A stretch of DNA of 64,000 nucleotides from contig NC_064614.1 in NCBI RefSeq assembly GCF_023898315.1, positions 381,237,348-381,301,347 on the forward strand, written 5' to 3'. Shown in pieces: positions 53,225 through 63,021 of this stretch; position 1 is the first letter of the stretch; every line of letters starts with the position of its first letter. Source of the DNA: Schistocerca nitens (lineage: Eukaryota > Arthropoda > Insecta > Orthoptera > Acrididae). The notes under the pieces were generated by a model, which saw only the letters and a program-made list of their open reading frames with translations, had not been told where the DNA came from and searched no databases. Position numbers and translations under genes: made by a program.

Positions 53225-55000
53225 TCAGTCCTGAGACTGGTTTGATGCAGCTCTCCATGCTACTCTATCCTGTGCAAGCTTCTTCATCTCCCAGTACCTA
53301 CTGCAACCTACATCCTTCTGAATCTGCTTAGTGTATTCATCTCTTGGTCTCCCCCTACGATTTTTACCCTCCACGCTGCCCTCCAGTACTAAATTGGTGA
53401 TCCCTTGATGCCTCAGAACATGTCCTACCAACCGATCCCTTCTTCTGGTCAAGTTGTGCCACAAACTCCTCTTCTCCCCAATCCTATTCAGTACCTCCTC
53501 ATTATTTATGTGATCTACCCATCTAATCTTCAGCATTCTTCTGTAGCACCACATTTCGAAAGCTTCTATTCTCTTCTTGTCCAAACTATTTACCGTCCAT
53601 GTTTCACTTCCATACATGGCTACACTCCATACAAATACTTTCAGAAATGACTTCCTGACACTTAAATCTATATTCGATGTTAACAAATTTCTCTTCTTCA
53701 GAAACGCTTTCCTTGCCATTGCCAGTCTACATTTTATATCCTCTCTACTTCGACCATCATCAGTTATTTTGCTCCCCAAATAACAAAACTCCTTTACTAC
53801 TTTAAGTGTCTCATTTCCTAATCTAATACCCTCAACATCACCCGACTTAATTCGACTACATTCCATTATCCTCGTTTTGCTTTGGTTGATGTTCATCTTA
53901 TATCCTCCCTTCAAGACACCATCCATTCCGTTCAACTGCTCTTCCAAGTCCTTTGCTGTCTCTGACAGAATTACAATGTCATCGGCGAACCTCAAAGTTT
54001 TTATTTCTTCTCCATGGATTTTAATACCTATTCCGAATTTTTCTTTTGTTTCCTTTACTGCTTGCTCAATATACAGATTGAATAACATCGGGGAGAGGCT
54101 ACAACCCTGTCTTACTCCCTTCCCAACCACTGCTTCCCTTTCATGTCCCTCGTCTCTTATAACTGCTATCTGGTTTCTGTACAAATTGTAAATAGCCTTT
54201 CGCTCCCTGTATTTTACCCCTGCCACCTTTAGAATTTGAAAGAGAGTATTCCAGTCAACATTGTCAAAAGCTTTCTCTAAGTCTACAAATGCTAGAAACG
54301 TAGGTTTGCCTTTCCTTAATCTTTCTTCTAAGATAAGTCGTAAGGTCAGTATTGCCTCACGTGTTCCAGTATTTCTACGGAATCCAAACTGATCTTCCCC
54401 GAGGTCGGCTTCTACTAGTTTTTCCATTCGTCTGTAAAGAATTCGCGATAGTATTTTGCAGCTGTGGCTTATTAAACTGATTGTTCGGTGATTCTCACAT
54501 CTGTCAACACCTGCTTTCTTTGGGATTGGAATTATTATATTCTTCTTGAAGTCTGAGGGTATTTCACCTGTTTCATACATCTTGCTCACCAGATGGTAGA
54601 GTTTTGTCAGGACTGGCTCTCCCAAGACCGTCAGTAGTTCCAATGGAATTTTGTCTACACCGGGGGCCTTGTTTCGACTCAGGTCTTTCAGTGCTCTGTC
54701 AAACTCTTCACGCAGTATCGTATCTCCCATTTCATCTTCATCTACATCCTCTTCCATTTCCATAATATTGTCCTCAAGTACATCGCCCTTGTATACACCC
54801 TCTGTATACTCCTTCCAACTTTCTGCTTTCCCTTCTTTGCTTAGAAGTGGGTTTCCATCTGAGCTCTTGATGTTCATACAAGTGGTTCTCTTATCTCCAA
54901 AGGTCTCTTTAATTTTTCTGTAGGCAGTATCTATCTTACCCCTAGTGAGATAAGCCTCTACATCCTTACATTTGTCCTCTAGCCATCCCTGCTTAGCCAT
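53225..55000 (-). pseudogene. RTE reverse transcriptase (591-codon open part)
   Basis: Reverse transcriptase for target-primed reverse transcription. RT blocks in order: KAPGVDKIPLELL (residues 111-123), IIIPIPKK (155-162), RTISLISHSCKILSRIL (172-188), FGFRRNTGT (205-213), FVDLEKAFDNVDW (238-250, catalytic Asp), GVRQGCSLSPMLFNLY (295-310), LRFADDIVIL (336-345, catalytic Asp pair) and KEFCYLGSKIT near 412. The RTE tail follows (EMWCYRRMLKIRWVDHI, RGRPRDEY). Catalytic residues are intact. The frame is cut from its N-terminal part by a small deletion near 55.07 kb, so the start codon here is not the natural one. Confidence 0.9.
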
Positions 55001-55059
55001 TTTACACTTCCTGTCGATCTCATTTTTGAGACGTTTGTATTCCTTTTTGCCTGCTTCAT

Positions 55060-55557
55060 TTACTGCATTTTTATTTCATCAATTAAATTCAATATTTCTT
55101 CTGTTACCCAAGGATTTCTACTAGCCCTCATCTTTTTACCTACTTGATCCTCTGCTGCCTTCACTACTTTATCCCTCAAAGCTACCCATTCTTCTTCTAC
55201 TGTATTTCTTTCCCCCATTCCTGTCAATTGTTCCCTTATGCTCTCCCTGAAACTCTCTACAACCTCTGGTTCTTTCAGTTTATCCAGGTCCCATCTCCTT
55301 AAATTCCCACCTTTTTGCAGTTTCTTCAGTTTTAATCTACAGGTCATAACCAATAGATTGTGGTCAGAGTTCACATCTGCCCCTGGAAATGTCTTACAAT
55401 TTAAAACCTGGTTCCTAAATCTCTGCCTTACCATTATATAATCTATCTGATACCTTTTAGTATCTCCAGGGTTCTTCCATGTATACAACCTTCTATCATG
55501 ATTCTTAAACCAAGTGTTAGCTATGATTAAGTTGTGCTCTGTGCAAAATACTTTCAT
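55060..55557 (-). pseudogene. RTE linker and end of endonuclease
   Basis: Encodes the endonuclease C-terminal part (LYTWKNPGDTKRYQIDYIMV, then DVNSDHNLLVMTCRLKLKKL with the SDH catalytic His block) and the linker to RT (NPWVTEEILNLIDE). It is separated from the upstream segment by a small deletion near 55.56 kb and from RT by one near 55.07 kb; both change the frame. Confidence 0.85.
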
Positions 55558-56161
55558 TTCTTAGCCCCAATCCATATTCACCTACTACGTTTCCTTCTCT
55601 CCCTTTTCCTACACTTGAATTCCAGTCACCCATGACTATTAAATTTTCGTCTCCCTTCACTATCTGAATAATTTCTTTTATTTCATCATACATTTCTTCA
55701 ATTTCTTCGTCATCTGCAGAGCTATTTGTCATATAAACTTGTACTACTGTAGTAGGTGTGGGCTTCGTATCTATCTTGGCCACAATAATGCGTTCACTAA
55801 GCTGTTTGTAGTAGCTTACCCGCGTTCCTATTTTCCTATTCGTTATTAGACCTACTCCTGCATTACCCCTATTTGACTTTGTGTTTATAACCCTGGAATC
55901 ACCTGACCAGAAGTCTTGTTCCTCCTGCCACCGAACTTCTCTAATTCCCACTATATCTAACTTTAACCTATCCATTTCCCTTTTCAAATTTTCTAACCTA
56001 CCTGCCCGATTAAGGGACCTGACATTCCACGCTCCGATCCGTAGAACACCAGTTTTCTTTCTCCTGATAACGACATCCTCTTGAGTAGTCCCCGCCCGGA
56101 GATCCGAATGGGGGACTATTTTACCTCCGGAATATTTTACCCAAGAGGACGCCATCATCAT
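55517..56161 (-). pseudogene. RTE AP-endonuclease, N-terminal part
   Basis: An APE-type endonuclease that nicks target DNA. Motifs: IGAWNVRSLNRAGRLENLK (Asn block), LDIVGIREVRWQ (Glu block), GNAGVGLITNRKI and NLIVMGDWNSSVGKG (Asp/Asn block). Insect proteins annotated as craniofacial development protein 2-like carry the same sequence and are usually copies of such LINEs. Its 3' frame ends in a short out-of-frame tail after the 55.56-kb deletion. Confidence 0.88.
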
Positions 56162-56471
56162 TTAATCATACAGTAAAGCTGCATGCCCTCGGGAAAAATT
56201 ACGGCCGTAGTTTCCCCTTGCTTTCAGCCGTTCGCGGTACCAGCACAGCAAGGCCGTTTTGGTTATTGTTACAAGGCCAGATCAGTCAATCATCCAGACT
56301 GTTGCCCTTGCAACTACTGAAAAGGCTGCTGCCCCTCTTCAGGAACCACACGTTTGTCTGGCCTCTCAACAGATACCCCTCCGTTGTGGTTGTACCTACG
56401 GTACGGCTATCTGTATCGCTGAGGCACGCAAGCCTCCCCACCAACGGCAAGGTCCATGGTTCATGGGGGGG
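56162..56471 (-). other. RTE 5' untranslated region
   Basis: About 310 bp upstream of the endonuclease frame, beginning CCCCCCCATGAACCATGGAC and containing CTTGCGTGCCTCAGCGATAC. I recall this start as recurrent in grasshopper RTE copies. It may hold an internal promoter; none can be shown here. Confidence 0.6.
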
Positions 56472-56900
56472 TAATGCGAAAGAAATCACTCGCCTTCTAG
56501 CAGTAGTTTATCGTGGATCGCTGGAGCAATGAAGGGTACCTAGCGGTTGGAAAAAAGCATAGGTCATTCCCATTTTCAAGAAGGACGTTGAACAGAAGCT
56601 CGTAATTATAGAACTATATCGCTGACGTCAAACGCTTGTAGAATTATGGAACATATTTTATGCTCACGCATTATGGCGTTCTTGGAGAACTAAGATATCT
56701 ACAAAAAACAGATTCCGCAAACAGAGATCTTGTGTAACTGAGCTTGCCCTATTCGTTCATGAGATTCAGAGCGTTGTAGACAAAAGCCGCTCAGGCTGGT
56801 GTGCTCTGTGATTTCCGGAAAGGTTTCAATTAAGTTTCGCAGCGTAGTTTATTGAACAAAACAGGAGATCTGGACGAACTCCATCGCCATTTTTATTTAT
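56472..56900 (+). pseudogene. Jockey-like LINE RT, part 2 (after RTE insertion)
   Basis: Across frames the plus strand gives AKEITRLLAVVYRGSLEQ, then PSGWKKA and VIPIFKKDVEQK, RNYRTISLTSNACRIMEHIL then CSRIMAFLEN, FRKQRSCVTELALFVHEIQS and a decayed FSKAFD block. This continues the RT begun at 53059 without overlap, so the RTE was inserted into this LINE. Stops and frameshifts are frequent, so it is much older than the RTE. Confidence 0.75.
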
Positions 56901-58092
56901 TGGGCGACGGAGAGGCACTTTTTCGGATTCAGTTTGTGACATGCGCTCTGAACACACCTTAGTTAGGTTTTCGGATGGCTTAGATGTTCTTCAAAATTCT
57001 TCATCCAGATAGCAAAGACCGGTCAAACTTTATAAGGTCTTGAAGCAAGTTTCCATCATATGTTCAAATTGGTTGGAACGCACATTGTCCAAATTACACA
57101 TCTTTAAACTCATAGACGCCGATGAGGGTTATGAAGGTAGTCTTTTCCTATGTAGCCTCGTCAAACTCGATTTGCCAGGCGTCTGTACAGGGGCCTGTAG
57201 TCGATCGTTCTGGGTCCTGCTAGTGTTACCGTAGTTGTATTCATTCGTGGATTGCCTTTACAATGATACAGGTTATGTCACTATTTTAGAATTTAATAAG
57301 AAAAAAACGTAATTCATATTTGCAGGCATTTACGTACTTACATGTCTAGTTTGACAAGGAAGGGACAGGTATTTGCCCGTGCCCTTATAGGAGGTACTTG
57401 ACTAAAGTAATTTGTGAAAACGACGGAAAACTTAAATCAGGAGGCCCGTACAGAAACTGGAACCTCCATCCTTTCAAGTACAAGGCCAATCTGTCTAAAA
57501 CAGAGCTAATGCTACACTGTTCATTCATATGACACTATCAATCACAGCGTACGCAACACACGCCGTACACAGTACACGCATTTTCAGCTGACACCAAGAC
57601 CATAGTGGCGATGTTTTGTTTCCTTTTTGCGCACCGCAACCTCCATTTTGTTTCTCTGAAAAAATTTGTCTGCACCTCTCTATTAATGAACGAGATATTG
57701 AACTCAGGATGTGAATGAGATGTTAATATCAAAATTTTAAATAGAGGGAGTAAGGATTAACAGAAAAGCAAACAAACTTTATAGTGTCAAAGTGTTATCT
57801 TATATAAAATGGTACAGATATTTTCTTATTTTCGTAAATTAGTTGTCTTACTTTTTATGAAATCCCTACTATTTGTTGTCTAAGTAATCCTTTACTGTGT
57901 AAAAGGTGCTGTTCAACAGATATTTCAACATACTTATTAAATAAGTTCATTTTATTAATATTTTTTAGCTCCTCGTGCAGTTTATTGTACTATATTATTT
58001 CCTGGTAAAAAACGTTGGTCTGAGTTTTATGTTTATCTTAGTAAATATTGTTCTGTGGTCATGGACAGAGCTGTCTGTGCAGTAACTGTTAT
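56901..58092. other. Spacer, probably old repeats, unassigned
   Basis: A minus-strand open frame at 57538-57732 (for example NISFINREVQTNFF) lacks a known domain. Possibly the tail of the Jockey-like LINE; no motif confirms it. Confidence 0.4.
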
Positions 58093-58105
58093 CATTTTTG
58101 ATGTG

Positions 58106-58297
58106 GTTCAAAAGGCTCTGAGCACTATGGGACTCAACTGCTGTGGTCATCAGTCCCCTAGAACTTAGAACTACTTAAACCTAACTAACCTAAGGACATC
58201 ACACACATCCATGCCCGAGGCAGGATTCGAACCTGCGACCGTAGCAGTCGCACGGTTCCGGACTGCGCGCCTAGAACCGCGAGACCACCGCGGCCGG
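58106..58297 (-). mobile_element. SINE1 with 13-bp TSD
   Basis: Complete minus-strand SINE1. TSD CATTTTTGATGTG at 58093-58105 and 58298-58310. Confidence 0.95.
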
Positions 58298-58310
58298 CAT
58301 TTTTGATGTG

Positions 58311-58994
58311 CACAACTGTTTTGTTAATATACGCTTTTCACGTATTTTGAATGTTAAAATGTCGGTTCAACCACCTATTTACAGTGTAAAGAACACTAGA
58401 ATGTATGCCTTTCGGAGGTCAAGCCTTCATTATCAGAATAATCGTACAGGAATCACGTTAGTTCTGTGTTTGCCTGCGGGTTGTGGCTTTCAGGAAGGTA
58501 AGCCGGCCGTGTATGCAAATAACTGTTACTATGACGCTGCCAGTACCCAGGACAACGTAAGGAATTCCATTTTAATCTATCTCTTTGGTTGGCGGTGAAC
58601 TGGGTATACATCTTAGGATGACGCACATACAAGGGAAGTAGACACATAATTTTATTATTACTTCTATTATTCATATTTGGTGTTCATATTGGTCACTTCT
58701 AGAGATTTCTGTACGAAGGCGTGATCTTCGAAACGCTTGAACTCTAGTGCTCTCTACACTGCAAATAAGTGGTTGAGTCGACATTCTAACATTGATTTTT
58801 GCAGCCACGATCTCATATCCCTTGTGAATAAAAATCAAAGTTAATGTAGTCTGGTTCTGATAAGCGGTTCACTAAAGGTTTATCCTTATTTGAGGTTTGC
58901 ATTATCTCCAATCCTTGTATCTTGTCTGCTAGATATGGGACAGTTGCCCAAATTAAGAAGTGGATGATATCACGTCACTTACGCATGACAAAAT
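58311..58994. other. Spacer, nothing recognised
   Basis: Open frame 58308-58598 without recognised motif. Confidence 0.45.
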
Positions 58995-59008
58995 AAATTA
59001 ACAGTTTG

Positions 59009-59511
59009 AAACTTCCTGGCAGATTAAAACTGTGTGCCCGACCGAGACTCGAACTCGGGACCTTTGCCTTTCGCGGGCAAGTGCTCTACCAACTTTTTTT
59101 TTTTTTTTTTAATCTCATTTTGTTCGCTTTTGTTCGTTGCATCTGCTTGGGGCGGACGTCGTAAGACAGCCGTTTAGGTTCGTTGTTGATCGATTAACTC
59201 AGTTTTTTTTTATTACAGAGGGCTGATAACCCTCTGACCGAACACGCTGAGCTACCGTGCCGGCATCCAACTGAGCTACCGAAGCACGACTCACGCCCGG
59301 TCTCACAGCTTACTTCTGCCAGTATCTCGTCTCCTACCTTCCAAACTTTACAGAAGCTCTCTTTACAGAGCTCGGTAGCTCAGTTGGTAGAGCACTTGCC
59401 CGCGAAAGGCAAAGGTCCCGAGTTCGAGTCTCGGTCGGGCACACAGTTTTAATCTGCCAGGAAGTTTCATATCAGCGCACACTCCGCTGCAGAGTGAAAA
59501 TCTCATTCTGG
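59009..59511. mobile_element. R8: head-to-head tRNA-like retroposon, 14-bp TSD
   Basis: Two tRNA-like units in inverted orientation bound the element: minus-strand unit at 59009-59092 continuing at 59270, plus-strand unit at 59367-59443 (GTAGCTCAGTTGGTAGAGC, GCCCGCGAAAGGC, GAGTTCGAGTCTCGG). The outer arms AACTTCCTGGCAGATTAAAA and TTTTAATCTGCCAGGAAGTT are exact inverted repeats. A central region (TCTCGTCTCCTACCTTCC) is unique. TSD AAATTAACAGTTTG at 58995-59008 and 59512-59525 is perfect. Without the nested SINE5 it is about 320 bp. Confidence 0.88.
59091..59269 (-). mobile_element. SINE5 inserted in R8 tRNA-like unit
   Basis: Longest SINE5 copy: minus-strand head GCCGGCACGGTAGCTCAGCG, a TCAGAGGG...CCCTCTG inverted pair, an AATAAAAAAAACTGAGTT stretch, body GACGTCCGCCCCAAGCAG and an A-rich tail (T16 on the plus strand). 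It splits CTCTACCAACT|GAGCTACC with CCAACT repeated (59087-59092 region and 59270-59275), again in the D-loop. Confidence 0.88.
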
Positions 59512-59525
59512 AAATTAACAGTTTG

Positions 59526-60028
59526 CTTGTTTAGTGTGTTGGTCGTGTCTGTGCACGACAGCACGTCGCTGAACCCGGATGCCCCGTCGATCTGTTGTGG
59601 CACATGTGGGTCGAGGCCCACTCCGCCGCCGCCGCCGCTGCCGCCCTCTGACGTCAGCGGTGCCTCCCGGATACGACCCTCGCCGAGGCGCCGGGTGGTG
59701 GGTGCCGCCAATGCGCGGCTGGCGCCGTTGCGTAATAACACGATGCCGCGGGCCACTGCCATGTGGAGCGAATTCTGCTGGAGAAATCGTTAAACAGACC
59801 GTAATGAGTAATCGCGAAATGTTACAACGATTCAAACGCAGCCGTAAGCGGGTTCCAAGGCCTCCAACTTGGAGGCACGTTTTCTGGCATAGAAACATTA
59901 GTCGTTACGAAGTGAAACCACTTGTGCACAGGGCACAGACATTATCTGGCTAAATAATTTGGGCATCTATTTACGTCCTTTCCAAGGACGGAAAACACGC
60001 AACTAAAAGCCCGTACCACCTGGTTTTT
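59526..60028. other. Spacer with CpG-rich patch
   Basis: From about 59575 to 59770 the sequence is CpG-rich (GCCGCCGCCGCCGCTGCCGC) and holds TGACGTCA (59649). Open frames exist in several registers, as expected for GC-rich DNA; none has a recognised domain. Confidence 0.35.
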
Positions 60029-61192
60029 AGGGTTCTGTACCTCGATCTTATAGGATCTTCTTGTCCGTCCGTATGACAAGATGTCCGCCGGACTGTTAAG
60101 ACCCGCTTTTCTCACGAACAGAAAGATGTGTCAAATCAAAATTTAATTCAGATACTAAGGTCTGCGGTCCTTGACGGTGTAAAAAATTGAAGCAATCAAA
60201 AGATGCGGCTATTTATTCCACTTATTTTGACACCCGCAAACTCACTCATTAAAACCTATAGGTTGGATCCCTTTAGCCGAGAATCATGAAATCTGGCAAG
60301 AAGCAAGGTTTCGTAGTACAAGTAAAAAAAAATCCGAAAATTCACGACTCACGGCCCGTCCTCACAGCTTCAATTCTACCAGTACCTCGTCTCCTACCTT
60401 CCAAACTTCACAGAAGCTCTTCTGCGAACCTTGAAGAACTAGCACTCCTGGAAGAAAGGATATTGCGGAGACATGCCTTAACCACAGCCTGGTGGATGTT
60501 TCCAGAATGAGATTTTCACTCTGCAGTGGAGTGTGCGCTGTTATGAAACTTACTAGCAGATTAAAACTGTGTGCCTGACTGAGACCTTTCGCGGACAAGC
60601 GCTTTCCCGCTTGCCCGCGAAAGGCAAAGTTCCCGAATCCGAAAATTGTTAAATTGTAATTATCTCTCAAGAAAAAATTTCTCATGTGTTATCCGACTGT
60701 CTATATCTTCGTCCGTCTGTTATGATCTCTCTTCCTCGGCAAGGGTTTCACCTATTCAGTCGAAATTTATATCAAACACTAAGGTCTACAATCCCTTGCT
60801 GGTGTAAAAAATTGAAGCTCATAAGTCAATGTGATCAAACGTTACGGCGGCTTATGCCACATGTTTTAATAATTTAAAATTCCCTCATCAACACCTATAG
60901 GGTACTTCACTCAAGTCTATAATCGTGAAATTCGGCGAGAAGTAAGATTTCACAGTACAAGTAAAGGAAACCTCCTAAAATTGTTAATTGTTATTATATC
61001 ACGCAAAATATTTCTTTTTGTCATTTGTTATCCAACTTAGACTTAAAATTAAAATTTTCTCTAAAGCGTTGAAATTCCTGGGTCCGATATCTTGCCAGTA
61101 TCAATGTCGATAACAGGCAAAAATTGCCGAGATTCTTGATTACCTGGATCGATGAACTGTCTGTCTACTTAATTAAGTTTGTACGGAACCCT
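60029..61192. mobile_element. Candidate TIR element with internal tandem repeat
   Basis: Ends AGGGTTCTGTAC (60029-60040) and GTACGGAACCCT (61181-61192) are inverted with one mismatch. Inside, a unit recurs (ACTAAGGTCTGCGGTCCTTG at 60154 and ACTAAGGTCTACAATCCCTT at 60778, each followed by GGTGTAAAAAATTGAAG). Subtracting the R8 insertion leaves a period of about 319 bp. No coding frame. Flanking TSD not identified. Confidence 0.55.
60343..60635. mobile_element. R8 copy, rearranged, 12-bp TSD
   Basis: Contains the R8 central region TCTCGTCTCCTACCTTCC plus GAAAGGATATTGCGGAGACA, TTTCCAGAATGAGATTTTCA and an outer arm AGATTAAAACTGTGTGCC. TSD AATCCGAAAATT at 60331-60342 and 60636-60647. It starts and ends at other points of the R8 sequence than the 59.0-kb copy. 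Confidence 0.8.
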
Positions 61193-63021
61193 CAGAGAGC
61201 GAATCCTACTCGCCCATGGACAATGTTTTTCTATTCCTACAGCATTTTATTTTTGTGTTTGGCTATCGATAGTATCCTCACACACTGAAGAAAGAATTTC
61301 TTGAAATTGCTTTTTAGCACTGGTATGTAGTGGAATTAATCTGACGTGATACCCATAACGTACTTCATCCTAATTGAGTTTGTTGAGATGAACAATTGGC
61401 CAAGCAGCGGGCCCGGGTTCGATTCTCGGCAAGGTCAGAGATGTTCTCCACTATAGAACTGGGTGCTGTACTGTCGTCATTATTTCATTGTCATCGACAC
61501 GTAGGTTACTCAGTGTGGTCTAAAATGAAAAGACTTTCAACTCGGCGGACGGACTTCCCCTTCTGGGAACTCACGGACAACAACGCCATACGATCATTTT
61601 GTTTCAGCAGCAAACTTGTAAATTTTTACTCCAACACTGCTCAATTTTTTGCCCTATTCTATTTTACATTTCTCATCCCTATTGTTTCAGCAGGTTCCTA
61701 ATTTCTCTTTCCAAGTCTCAAACACTAACAATTTCTGGAAATTATCCGGTATTAGTCTAACATTTTTACAGAAAACGTTTGACTGTAACGGCACGTATTG
61801 GCCCCATACTATGCTCCAGCAATACATTAAGCAGGCAATAACTTAATAGGAGGGGTAGTTCCAACTATCACCTCGAAAAAATAAAGTTACGTACTTAATT
61901 TTCGTTTGTTTGCAGCTTCAAGTCCGCACTTCCTGATAGATAATGAAACTACCATGCCACACTGTCTTAGCGAGTCGCTGAGTGTAGTCAAAACAAAATG
62001 ACAGAGCTCATTGATGAAGTGGTATATTGTGCGGTAATTTGTTTCCTGCATCTGAAGAGGAACAACGTTGCAACAACTCATACGCTGAGTTGGGGAAAGC
62101 CAACGACGACAATGTACCACGAGATAACATAGTCTAGCTGGCGCAGACATCAAAGAGGCCTGAATAACTATGAACTAACAAGGAGACCACACACCATTCA
62201 GATTTTTGTAATTTTTTATAGTTATGGTACGTCAAGTTCGGAACTCAAATATCAATATCCCAAATCAGTCCGATGTAGCTCTCAAAATTTCTAGAGAATA
62301 TTTACTTTGAAGTAATCCGGCCATGTATAAGGTCGAATTTTCGAGAAGGAGGGGTGGCCTGCCATATGGGAGAACTGAGTTCATCTTTTGATGGAGGCAT
62401 TTTTTTGAAACTAAGATGCACGTTCTACGAGCATTTCTGTGAACTGTAAACTACAAAAAGATTTTGAAAAATCGGTAGCGCTCCAAACTATTAAACGCTG
62501 GATCGAGTCTCGTTTCGATCATTATTTTTTCATTTTTCCCCATTCAATTCGAATACTTGCATTAAAGATATTTAAAATTACATCAATATGTATCATACGA
62601 CATATATTATATGCTAATTAACACATATCTAACGTCACTTTCGTAAAAATGTATGTCTTCGCATTTCTAATTATATATCCAGCCAAAAATCCAGCTTTCA
62701 TTGCAAATATAAATTCTTGATTACCGATTTATAACAAAAGATATTTAACCAAGTTTTTTTAAAATTAAAAAAAGTATTACAAAATATTTTTTCATCTATA
62801 CGTACTTTACACTTCACTTTTCTTTAAAAATTTGAATCTGCCGGCAGTCATAACCAGGGACCCCCGCAGGCCAGGCAAGCACTCTAACACACAGGCACGT
62901 TGGTTGTCGAATAAACGACATAACTTGAGGCTGGTCCGAAAACTTCAAGGTCTGTTTTTCACATAAATTTTTAGAGTTGCATTGAACTGCTTTAGAAGAG
63001 TGATATTTGAGTTCTGAGCTT
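61193..63021. other. AT-rich spacer with a SINE head piece
   Basis: Apart from a SINE3/4 head fragment at 61396-61450 and a tRNA-like GGGACCCCCGCAGG piece near 62858, nothing recognised. Confidence 0.45.
61396..61450 (+). repeat. SINE3/SINE4 head fragment
   Basis: GGCCCGGGTTCGATTCTCGG followed by CAAGGTCAGAGATGTTCTCC matches the T-arm and linker of SINE3 with a few changes. Both sides are lost. Confidence 0.6.

Larger units (their letters stand above)
53204..56471 (-). mobile_element. Near full-length RTE LINE (3.27 kb)
   Basis: The element runs from a 5' end at about 56471 (CCCCCCCATGAACCATGGAC) through 5' UTR, endonuclease, linker and RT to a 3' UTR ending in (CAA)n on the coding strand (TTG units at 53204-53220), the simple-repeat tail typical of RTE. 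Only two small indels break the single frame. It lies inside a Jockey-like LINE. A second copy starts at 63022 and older pieces lie at 0.1, 35.7 and 45.8-46.5 kb. No TSD was found. Confidence 0.88.

Noticed and set aside
53405..54923. Plus-strand open frames across the RTE element
   Set aside because: They are antisense shadows of the RTE reverse transcriptase, whose minus-strand frame carries all RT motifs.
59367..59443. Possible functional tRNA gene (GTAGCTCAGTTGGTAGAGC...GAGTTCGAGTCTCGG)
   Set aside because: The acceptor stem does not pair, the base before the putative anticodon is not U, and the sequence is part of the R8 repeat with TSD.
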